Below are positions 12,701 to 24,900 of a DNA stretch of 64,000 nucleotides, one piece after another; position 1 is the first letter of the stretch; the number at the start of each line of letters is the position of its first letter. The notes beneath the pieces were generated by a model. The model was given only the letters and a program-made list of their open reading frames with translations. It was not told the DNA's origin and made no database searches. The position numbers and the translations under genes are program-made. The stretch is from Elgaria multicarinata webbii (taxonomy: Eukaryota; Chordata; Lepidosauria; Squamata; Anguidae), in assembly GCF_023053635.1 (NCBI RefSeq), contig NC_086178.1, forward strand, positions 41,003,226 to 41,067,225, in the 5' to 3' direction.

Positions 12701-15700
12701 CCTATGTGCACCACTCCACATTCTATTTTAGATGTGAAGCAGTATATAAATATTGTAAATAAACAAATAATTTTCAGAGTGCTTCGTCATAGGAAGCCAT
12801 CTTATACCGTCAGATCTTTGGTCCATTTAGCTTAGTATTCTGCCCAGTGCATGCATGTATAAATGCTGTGGGTTTGTGGTAGAATCTTCACCAATCTTAA
12901 TTTGCAAAGCATCCCCAAATTACTTGACTACATAAATGAAAAAAAATTAAGTGACTTTGATGAGACACACACAAAAATCCTACATGGAAACGGTAATAGG
13001 GGATTTTGGTTGTCAGGCTCACGAAATTGCAGCTGGTTGCCTCTTTTACCCAGATATAAAATTAGAAGTGACAAAAGATGCAATACATTTTGAAATCAGA
13101 AACCAGACCCACAGGAAGGGAAAGGTCTATAGGACTGCTGTTGGCTAATAGGGCATTTACAAATAGCTATTGCAAAAACACAAGCAATAGGAAGTTACTA
13201 CATATGCAGTGTCACGGTAATGTTTCACTAATGTAGAGTGACGGTCAGCCAATTGTGTTAAGGCTGCAATCCTATGCACTCTTACTAGGGAGTAAGTCCC
13301 ATCGTGCCTTATGTTTGAGTTCTTTTGACAGGTATAGGATTGCACTGTAAGTATCGCTATGAGTACCCATTGGTTCTTGCTTTTGAAAGGACAAATCTAT
13401 TTCACAGCTCTACACACATTGAATCCTTTCTTTTTATTTTCACCTACATACAAGCTGAACCCTTTGAACAGTTACCCTCAGTGTTTGAGGGGCATAGAGG
13501 AAGATGGAATGTACTGATCAGTAGGATGGAGTTGAGGCTGATGGAATACCTAGTTGTGTTTAAGGCATTAATTATGGGGACAATCCTAGTCATGCTTAGA
13601 AAAAAAGCCAGCTCCCAGCATGGTCCAGCCAGACTTTTTTCCTGCCTAAACAAGCATAAGATTTGCCTTAAGGCACCTAATTTGGGGCATTTAATTAAAG
13701 ACCCTTTTCCCAACTTGCCAGATTGCTTTGAGGGGTCTTTTTCAAGGCATTTCTTAGATCCTGAGAGGGAGCCGTCTTCCTCAGCTCTCTCCCTTCCCAG
13801 CTACAGCCCAAATTTTACCTCAGACTCTTCTTCTATCCCCACTCAGAACTCCCATGTTTGCTTACAAGGCATGCTCAGAATACATGCACACACAGACTAC
13901 AATTCACTGAAGCCAGAGCAGTAGCCATTATTTCTCTTTGAGGGGAATTTTTGGGGCATCTATAGTCTTTCGGGCTACATTTCCCCTCAATATGTATCTA
14001 CAGAACATAGAGCCTCATTCAACCTTGATAAGCGCCTTTTTTGTTCATCACTCAGATCATGCTCTGTCTCGGGGAAGCTCAGAGTAGTTTCTATGGGGTG
14101 GAGTGTTTGACTTTTTAAGTTTGAACAGTGCAACAGTGTTGAAGATATGGAAATGACTGCTAGTGTGCATGAGAACTTACGTTTGTCTCTAGCCCTATTC
14201 AGCTGAACATAATCACAGGTAAGAGGGATGGGGTCACGCATGTCAGCCCCACCCTCAATTATCCCCAATCTCCCCACACTGAGCAGGAGAGTCTGCATGG
14301 GGCTTAAGAACGTAAGAAGTGCCCTGCTGGATCAGACCAAGGGTCCATCTAGTCCAGCACTCTGTTCACACAGTGGCCAACCAGCTGTCGATCAGGAACC
14401 CACAAGCAGGACACAGGTGCAAAAGGACACTGCTGTCAATGTTCCCCAGCAACTGGCATATATTTATTTATTTATTAAAACATTTGTATCCCGCCCTATT
14501 GTCACTGGGATCTCAGGGTGGCTTAAAGATAAAATCAAAGCAATATAAATATAAATAATTTACACAGCTAAAAATGTATTAAATTGTTAAATTAAAACCA
14601 GTAGAAAAATGTTAAAAGCAATAAAACAATTAAAATCAATTTAAACTATGTGTAACCGTGGAGAATTCAGCCCTTGAAGCCATGTTTTAACTTGGCATCG
14701 AAAAGAAGCCAGTGTCAGTGCCAGTCGGGCCTCCAAGGGGAGGGTATTCCACAAGCAGGGTGCCACAACAGAGAAAGCCCTTTCTGCCTCTGATACCGGA
14801 GGTAGCACATAGCCATCAGGACTAGTAGCCATTGATAGCCTTCTCCTCCAGGAACTTATCCCTTTTAAAGCCGTCCAACTTGGTGGCTGTCACTACATCT
14901 TGTGGTAGTGAATTCCATAGTTTAACTATACCCTGTGTGAAGAAGTACTTCCTTTTATCTGTCCTGAATCTCCCACCAATCAGCTTCATGGGATGACCCC
15001 GGGTTCTAACATTATAAGAGAGGGAGAAAAATGTTGAACACCTCTGACAGAGGTGGTCAAAGCAGACACTCAAAAGCCTGGTCTCAAACCTAAATTTCTA
15101 AATACACATTCTGTATGGTTCCTACGACAAAGTGGAGTGAGCTACAAATTCACATTATGTTTGGGGCATGCTTGGAAAGAACGGTGGTTGCTTTCAGTCT
15201 GTCAAATAACCTGAAAATATATTCTTTGTTTGGGGAGAGAGGTACCACTAATGAAAGTGAGTTTGTTGTGGGCAGATGGCCTAAGCTGCTTCAACATCAC
15301 ACAAATTCCATGAAGTGCACTCTTAAGATATAGGTTAGCAATCTATTTCTTATTTTGGACCCACAAATCCAGGCCTGGATTTGGGGGGCAGAGGAGCATG
15401 GCAAGGTGTAATTCACCACTCTACCTGCCTGATTTGCTGCTACTCCTACTGGATTTGGGGGGCAGGGGAGAATGGCATGGTGTAATTCGCCACTCTACCT
15501 GCCTGATGTGCGCACCTCACTCTGCTTCATGGGTGGGCCTCTCCTGCACAAATCCTATCTCAATTCCAACACAAGTTTTTCAGATTCTCAGTTAACCTCT
15601 AGTGTTACCAATTTACTATTAAAATGTATGGTGCGGAACTTACCCATGTTTCAAAGCAACCTTAATGAACCCTTTCCTTTTGAGGATATTCAGTGTTAAG

Positions 15701-18700
15701 CTTCCAGGATGAGCATCCAAAGACTCTTCTGCCCCTCCAATGACTATCACTGCAACATTTCCACCACTTTCATTGCTTAGCACATGAGACACACTCCGTT
15801 TGGTGGCTGAAACCAACCCTGATTGTGTAAAACAAAATAAAACAGAAAGCCTGATCAATTTGATCTGTTCTGAGTGAAATTGTAAAGCTATTAGTGGCCG
15901 TAGTGTGTAAATCCATACTGAAATTAAATGTGTGTTGCAAATAGCAGCTTTGCTGGGTGGGTGGGTGGGGGTGGGGTTTCCAGTGGGGAAAAAAGGACAG
16001 GAGGAAAGGGTTAAATATACACCAGAACACAGACACCCACACTCACACTCACACACACTGCTGCTGTTTGTTTTTTAAAAAAACAAAAACAGGAGAAACT
16101 CAAGTATGGACTTCAAATATGTATTTAAAATTATGCTTAGTTTGATGCAAAAATATGACATTCAACTAATCTCCAATGTGAGCATATGGGTGCATCTTGT
16201 AAGACCCAGATTCTCATCACAACACTGATGGCAGCATTGCAAAACTTCTGTTTCTCCAAATGATCTTTTTCTGAGGAGCTCAAATGCCAAGGCTGTAAAA
16301 CTCACAAATCAATTCCCAAATGTTTTCACATTATGTGCAAATTAAAATCTGTTTGCAGGCATTTCATTTTAATTTTCGTTGGAAGGTTTATATCTATGCA
16401 TGTGTGGATTTTTTCTGCCAGGAGCCATCGTTTCTGTTGCTACATCCTGCTACAAAACCTTATAAAAACTGAGAATGTTGTAGATCTCTTATGTAAAAAT
16501 GTGTAGAGACTTCTAGACAAACACTGTTCTATACTATCAAAGTGTTCTACTGGATTATACATCAGTATATTCTGAAATAATATTATCTGAACTCTCGTCT
16601 CCTGCTCAGAAATTTGCAGCTCACAAGTAGAACCATTGTTCCTTTGCAGCAGGGCAGCAAGACAATATAAGACACACAGTTCTATGGTGAGCTATATTTA
16701 GACTGAAGAAAGGATTCTGTCATCAGAGGGTATGTTTCTAACAATGGCCATCCATCTAGTTACTGATCAAGTACACCATTCAATTCTCCTTGAAACAGTG
16801 GTAGCATGGTCTTTCCTTTTCAAATTATTACACATATTAGTGAGGGTGATGATGTCCTGCTTTCTGTGTTTACCAACAGCCACGGATGGACCAATTCACA
16901 CTTAAGTCAGTCCCCACACAAATGCTCCAGAAGCCCATGAAAATAGCAGCCAGGTGACATTCGTCTGAAGGCACCGTAAGAAATGTGCCTTCTTTGTATT
17001 GGTGGTACTTCTGGCCACCAGGATTTGTGTGAAAACTAGTAGGCCGCAATCATGAGGTAATTATAACTAAGGGCTTTACTAGACCTGCCGGCTTACGCCG
17101 GCAGAGAGGCGGGGCCAAGGCACGCTAACATTAGCTTGCCTCCCCCAGGCTTCCACACGCACGACGCGCAGGGACGTCGAATCCCTGCGGCGTCCGCCAT
17201 TTTTGTTGTTGTTGTTAAAGGGGCCGGGTGCGGCCCGAAGACGGAGGACTGGTAAGTCCGTTTTTTGGGGGTTATTTTTCCGGGTGGGGGAAGGATGGCA
17301 GGGTGGGTGGCACGGGGGCAGGGCGGGTACGATCGCGCCGCGCGCATCCCGAGCAAGCAGGCGAGCGGCGCTTGCCCGGGCAATGCCTGGCATGGGGCAG
17401 CATTGCCTGGGCAAGCACCGCTCACCTGCTTGCTCAGGCGGCGCGCGGCGCGATCGCACCCGCCCTGCCCCCGTGCCACCCACCCTGCCATCCTTCGCCC
17501 TCCCCTCTCTTCCCCCCCCCCGGGCCAATGGGCACAGCACTCGTATGAGCGCTGTGCCAGGCAGGTCCGTGGCTTTTTGCGGCTACTCGTGAGTAAGCGA
17601 GTAGCCGCAAAAAGCCGCGGAAGTCCCTAGACGTTCCCCAGCTCCGGCCTGAGGCCGGAGCTGGGGAAAAGGCGCGCCATAAGCGAATTCGCTTATGGCG
17701 CGTTGGAGGAGGCCTCAGCCTGCCTCCGGATTCCCCTGTGCGTCATCTGGACGCACAGCAGGGAAACCGGGTTGGAAGGCGCGCTAAGGCCTCGTCTAGC
17801 AAGGTCCTAAGACATGAATACAGCCCCCATGTGGAGACCTTCAGGGCTGGCCCTACCGTTAGACAGAGTGAGGCATCTACCTCAGGTGGCAGGTCCTGAA
17901 AGGGTGGGGAGTGTCAGCAAGGTGATGGAGGACAGAGCTGTATGTGTACCACACAGTCTGCCTCGTGCACCCTAAACTACCCTGCTGCTCTCATGTACAG
18001 CAGAGGTAGCAAGTGCTTAAGTAAAATTTAACTGCCAGTTTGGTTGGCTTCTGTACATAGAGGAGGAGGAGGTGCCATCAGTTCCCTCAAAGGGTTCTCC
18101 GTCCGAACACTGCATTGCTGCAAGTTTGACAGTAGGTCCAATATATTCCCAAGAAACTTGCCTGGGCTGACATAAGTACAGACTAGAATCTCTGTGGGAT
18201 TCCCTCTCACATCAGATATATGGTGGAGATTATCAGATAAGAAACATGCTTCTTACTTTGGTAAGAGCTAAGGCTTATCATATGTTGGAAAACCTGAGTG
18301 ATCTATTGATTTGCAGGACAGGGTATATTCTAAACTTGCTGGCTTGGGGACCATGCAGGAAACATGTCCACAATCTGAAAATGATGGATAATAGTTACAT
18401 ACGGTGATTTACCCTGCCAGAAATGTAAGATTGGAGCCTCACTAACTGTTCATTCCTCTCCTTATTGAAAACTTGATCCTACTAATAAACATCTTCAGCC
18501 CGTTCTCTCATGGAGTTTGTTCCCACATGGCTGGTTTTGTTTCCCTTTTCTGTGTTCAATATGAATCTACAGAGTAAAATAAAAGGAAACTGGTATTGAT
18601 ATTCATACAAAACAGGTCATTCCTTCTATCACTTGCTGCTTTCTACTGTCCTCTTGATCTGAATGGGGACTTCTTTCATATATCAGCACAAGTTCTCAGT

Positions 18701-18938
18701 GGCAGCAGAGAATCTCACCTATTTATAAAGATAGCTATAATAAAAATTTACAAAATATTAGGCCAATATCTTGCGCACAGATCCAGCAGAAGGCCGTCGA
18801 GAAGCTGACATGAAATTATGCTTATTAGGCATATAATTTTATTTCTAGATCTTGTTGGTTGCAGCTATCCGTGCAGGGTCTGCAACTTTTTCACATGTGA
18901 TACTGCCTTAGGGACCATGCATGTGCATGCATGGATGT

Positions 18939-18978
<40 letters not shown>

Positions 18979-21900
18979 TGACATACAGATCTAGCAATGT
19001 AAAATAATTGACTTTGCTTCCTTCATTATTTTTTCTTCATTTTTTTTAACCTTGTGTGAAACACTGAGGAGCCTTCCACATTAGCCACAGAGCAAACCCC
19101 AATTCACGCATATTTTCCCAACTCATTTCCCCCTTTTCTTTCCCTCCACCTTCTCAGCAAGTCAGTGGACTCATCTACACCAAGTAGGATATTCCACTAT
19201 GAAAGTGGTATCTAAAAGGCAGGAGCCACACTACTACTTTATAGCGGTATTGAAGTGCACTGACAACTGTTGGGGCCCATTGACACATACCATATACTGC
19301 TTTCATACCACTTTCATAGTGTTATATCCTGCGTGGGGTAGATGTGTCATGGGCCCCAACAGTTGCCAGTGTACTTCAATACCACTGTAAAGCAGTAGTG
19401 TAGATCCTCCAGTACTCTTCAATACCACTATAAAGCAGTAGTGTAGATCCTGCCTTTTATATACTGCTTTCATCCTGCTATATCCTGCTTGGTGTGGCTC
19501 CTGCATTTTACATACTGCTTCCATACTGCTTTCATAGTGGCATATCCTGCTTGGTGTAGATGAGCCCAATGTCTTATGCATATTTAGACGGGGGGGGAAT
19601 CCTACAGGGAACGCTGGGAGTTTTGTGTCTAAACATGCATAGGATTGCACCTTTACTGTTTTAAACAGTTGCACCCATCACTCTCACCAGCAGCATCAAT
19701 ATGCTCAGGACACGAATCACAGAGCCCTCTGAGAGTGGTTGCTAGAGAGTCTGCTAGGAAGATACACTTGCTTCCATATTCAGGGGGCAGGAGTCATAGA
19801 GTCCTCTGTTAGAGCGCCTGTACGCATGGAAGTTGGCAAAGCCAAGGAAACAAGGCCTAGTCTGTTTAGAGCAAGATGTGGCAGAAGCAGGAAATTGACC
19901 TGGGGATTTGGTGGCGAAGGGAGCACTGGAGGGGAGGGCATAGTCAAGGCCTTGGGGGCCCATGGGTTGTGCACTCCTATACTGAGTCACAAACTCTTAA
20001 GTTTCCCTTCTTATAGCTGTACCCTATCTGAATACAGCAGTAAAAAAGACTAGAATGGAAGGAATTAACATTTTGGTATAAAATAATGATACACCTTTCC
20101 GTGGTGTCACTCCTGCCACCCAGTTCTAATGCACATTGAATTTTATTGCAATAAAAATCCTTCGGTCTTTTTAGCACCAGGTAAAGACTTTTCTGTTCAC
20201 CTAGGGCTTTTAAATAATTCATCTGGAGCTCTGAGTTTTAAAATCTTGCTTACTGTAAGCTGCCTGGATAGCTTTATGTTATGGGGGTGATATATACAAA
20301 TGTCATAAGCAAACAATTACTTATGATGGACGCTAACTTCGCACAGGCCTCCTATTGCCATGGTGAAAGTACTTGCTTATTTCAACAATACTCTACCATT
20401 TGAGAAGAGTATTATTTAGTTTATTTAGACCAAGGCCATTGCTAGACGAGGCATTAGCGCGGTGTGAGGCCCGGTCTCCCTCCTGTGCATCCAGATGACG
20501 CACAGGGGATTCCGGAGTCAGGCCAGGCTAATGCCTCCCTTAAGCTGGGATAAGCGGATTCGCTTATGGCCCGACTTTTCCGCAGCCCCGGCCTCAGGCC
20601 GGGGCTGCGGAAGGTCTAGCAAGGTCCGTGGCTTTTCCCAGCTGCTCGCGAGTAGCTGGGAAAAGCCACGGACTGGGCACAGCATTCCATAGGAGTGCTG
20701 TGCCCATCGGGCGGGGGGGGGGGGAGAATCATGGGGGGGGGAGAGATGGGGGCCGGGGGAAAGAGCCGACCCGGCAGGAGAGATGGGGCGGGGGAGAGCG
20801 GAGCCAGGGCATGGCGAGCGGGCACGGACGAGCGGGCAGGGGACAAGGCATGGCAAGCGGGGATGGGGGAGAAGAACGGGGACGGGGGACAAGGCATGGC
20901 AGAGGGGGTGGGAAGAAGAACGGGGATGGGGAAAAGGCATGGCGGAGGGGGGTGAGGAGAAGAACAGGGATGGGGACAAGGCATGGCAAGCGGGGACGGG
21001 GGAGAAGAACGGGGACAGGGGACAAGGCATGGCAAGCGGGGATGGGGGAGAAGAACAGGGACGGGGAAAAGGCATGGCGGAGGGGGGTGGGGAGAAGAAC
21101 GGGGATGGGGACAAGGCATGGCAAGCGGGGACGGGGGAGAAGAAGGGGGACAGGGGACAAGGCATGGCGGACGGGGGGAGGACGGGTGAGCGAGCGAGGG
21201 GGCATCAGACATTGTGTGTGTGAGAAATCAGGGGCAGGGGTACCCTTTATTTTTTTAAAAAAAGACTTACTTGTTTCGGCGGTGCACTCCTGTGCACATG
21301 GACCTTTAAGGGGGGAAAATGCAGAGCTTGCGACGGGGCTTTCCCTTGCCCCGTCGCGTGTTGATGTCTGGAAACGGATTATCCAGTAGGTCTAGCAAGG
21401 CCCTAAGTTACTTATATTTGGAATTCGGTATGTGAAATCATCACCTTTCCTTGTTTGTCCCTCCCTACCCCAAATAATATTGGGACATTTGGCTGTGTTG
21501 TTTTTAAAGGGAAGTCTCACCAAAAATTCTTCCCCATGCAAAGAATGGCCAGTTACAAAACTCACACTTGTGTTTTCAGGAGCTGGACAGACTAGAAATT
21601 CATCCTGACTGGTGGAAGCCTTTCAATAATTATTTGCGGGGGAGAACCCCCTCCCTGTCTGTAACAGGGTCCATGGGCCATAGGATTTTTCGGATCTCCC
21701 CCTCCAAGGATGGAGAGGGTGGTCCACCTTCGGAGGGGGAGATCCAAACACAGATACCTCTTTCCAGATGCCATGCAAACTTCTGTGCTGGCTCTTTTCT
21801 GGCGTTGGAACTCTGATGTCAGAAAGGGAGGATAGGAGATGCACCAGGGTGAGCCGGGAATATGCTGGAAGAGACTGTGGATCTACAAGGTTCACAGACC

Positions 21901-24900
21901 TTCCTGGCCTCTAGTCATGTTCCCAAACCAGCTGGTGATTCATGCAAGTCCTGGAGTTAGCACAGATCAAACTTCCTCCCCTCTACACACAATTGGTTTC
22001 ATAGAATATAACCTGCCCCCTAAAATTGTAGAATTTGTAGTTGTTTTTAACAAGTGGAAATGCCCCTCTTCTGTCTGATCCACCAAGCTGGGTTCTCACC
22101 AGCAGGGCATTGGATTCTCTAGAGGCTCCAATGCCGGATGTCTCTGCAACGATAGGTAGGATTGCTCTGTAAGACGTACATGTGTTCCTACCAAAACAAA
22201 TGCAACTTAAGGAAGGGCTCTATTGGGGAATCCCCCCCTCATGCATTTAACAAACAAGTAAGGGGTCCTTGCCTGCTTGCACACTCACACACAACTTTGC
22301 TCTTCTTGTCACCCACATGTTGGGAGTGATGGGAATTGTAGTTCAACAGATCTGGATGGGGCCCAGTTGGAAAGGTTGGTTTAAACAAACACTACATCTG
22401 AAGTTAAGTGTTAAGGTGGCCTAGCTTTACTTACCAGCACACATAATATAATCTCTGAAGAAAGGGCATCGGAACCAGAAAGGCAAGATGTGAAGGTACG
22501 GAGTCAGATCAGGGAATAGCTTCTGAAAACCAGTGTATTCTGTGCAAAAGTTTCCAAAGGCTCCAGCGACAAGGACGCCATGAGGGTGAAATCCAAAGAG
22601 GTAGTTTTGACTTGGATCCAAATCTGAGGTTTTTATGAGCTAAAACAAATGCCCATTAAGAGGTTTACTCAGTTTGGTTTGGAAACAAAAATGCCTTTGG
22701 TCAAGCATATGCAGACATCTCAACTCCATATACTTATAGTGCAACCCTATGCAGGTTTACTCAGAAATGAATCACATTGCATTCAAGGGGATTTACTCCC
22801 ATGCAATTGTGCACAGCCTTTATTTATTTATTTATTTATTTATTTAAATGTTTTAGAAGCTGCTTTTTAGGGGAAATCCTCCCAAGGTAGTTTACAAATT
22901 TTAAAACCGCAAAACACAATAAAGCAATGATAAAAACAAAACAACAATAAAATCTGCTGTATTATATCTGTATTTTAAATCTCTGCATTTCTGCTCGGTT
23001 TTATTCTGGTTGAGATGCTGTTAGTGGGTGGTTCTGCTGACCAGATAGTGGGTGTTCAACCTGTTCTGGATAGGGTTGCACTCCCTCTGAAGGAGCAGGT
23101 TCGTAGCTTGGGGGTTCTCCTAGAACCATCTCTGTCGCTTGAGGCTTAGGTGGCCTCAGTGACACGGAGTGCCTTCGACCAACTTCAGCTGGTGGCCCAG
23201 CTACACCCCTATCTGGACAGGGGTAACCTAGCTTCAGTTGTCCATGCTCTGCAATGCGCTCTGCGTAGGTCTGCCTTTGAAGATGGTTCGGAAGCTGCAG
23301 CTTGTGCAAAATGCAGTGGCCAGATTGATAACCGGAACCAGAAGGTTCAAACATATAAGACCGATTCTGGCCCACTTGCATTGGCTACCTATACATTTCC
23401 AAGCCCAATTCAAAGTGCTGGTTTTAACCTTACATAAAGCCTTACACAGCTTGGGACCAAAATATCTGACGGAACGCCTCTCCCAACATGAACCTACCCA
23501 TTCACTACGCTCAACATCTAAGGTCCTCCTCTGGACTTTAGGGAAGCTTGGAGGATGGCAACAAGGGAGAGGACATTTTCAGTGGTGTCCCCCCAATTAC
23601 GGAATGATCTCCCCGAGGAGGCTCGCCTGGCGCTAATGTTGTTATCTTTTCAGTGCCATGTCAAGACTTTTCTCTTCTCCTAGGCAATTAACAACGTATG
23701 CTGAGTTTTTAACAGACCCCCAAATAGTTGTTTTAAGTGTATGTTGTTGTTTTTATGCTTTTGTTGGTTTAAATTTTTTTGTATATTTGTTTTTAATGCT
23801 CACTGTTTTTAACCTTTGTAAACCGCCCAGAGAGCTTCAGCTATGGGGCAGTATATAAATGTAATAAATAAATAAACTTCCAAGTGAGTGTGCACAGTAT
23901 TGCAGCCTATGATGTTTTAGGGTAACAATTCCCAATTTCCCACCAGTCCTTACCTAGAACCAGCCATTACTAGAAACAGAACTGGTTTAATTTCTTCTTA
24001 ATTTTCTTCCAGAACTTTGATCTAAACTTGTTCAATAGGAGAGATATCAATCCTGGAATAATTCTGTTTACAGCAGGAAAGATTTGTTCACATCACTGCT
24101 TCTTGTTCTATCCTGCCCCCACCATTGTCCTGAATTATCTCTGTGCTAGTCTTCCTGTATTTGCAGTACACACGTGCAAGATGTCAGTACGGGAATAACA
24201 AAATGGCAAGAAAAGGGCAACTCAAATGATCAAAAGGCTGGAACATCTCCCCCATGAGGGAAGGTTAGAACAGCAAGGATTGTTTAGTTGGGGGGGGGGG
24301 GGGAACCAAGGCAATGGAGGGACATGATAGGTGCACAAAATTATGCATGGTGTGGAGAAGGAGGATAGAGAGGCATTTTTCTCCCTCTCCCATAATACTA
24401 GAACCTGGGATCATCCCATGAAGCTGATTGGTGGGAGATTCATGACAGATAAAAGATAAAAGGAAGGAATTCTTCACACTGTGCAAATTTAAACTAACTA
24501 GGAATCTGCTACCACAAGATGTAGTGATGGCCACCAATTTGGATGGTTTTAAAAGGGGTGTGTGTGGATAAATTCCTGGAGAAGGTTATCAATGGCTACT
24601 AGTCCTGATGGCTATGTGCTACCTCCAATATCAGAGGCAGTAAGCCTATATACACCAGTTGCTGGGGAACATGGGCAAAAGGGTGCTGTTGCACCCATAA
24701 CCTGCTTGTGGGTCCTTGGTCAACAGTTGGTTAGCCACTGTGTATGGAACAGAGTGCTGGTCTAGATGGACCCTTAGTCTGATCCAACATGGCTGCTCAT
24801 AGGTAAAACAGAGAAGGAATAAGTGGCAGGCTTCATTTGCAAGTGATTTATGAATTATTCAAATGGCAAGCCGTGGCACCCACTTGCAGATAGATTTACT

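Noticed and set aside
13325-13924. 199-codon open frame
   Set aside because: No recognisable domain, starts inside a repeat, and lies antisense in a MOGAT1 intron. Chance is more likely than a gene.
15640-16056. 138-codon minus-strand frame
   Set aside because: Only its last part (15644-15818) is MOGAT1 exon 4. The upstream part is intron read-through past the acceptor.
17079-17630. Several open frames of 100-150 codons on both strands
   Set aside because: They lie in the GC-rich palindromic element. Stop codons are rare at this base composition and the palindrome mirrors frames between strands.
20628-21389. 253-codon open frame on the plus strand, and large open frames on the minus strand here
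   Set aside because: They run through the minisatellite, where a biased repeat keeps several frames open on both strands. Low-complexity Gly/Arg or Pro/Ser products have no domain.
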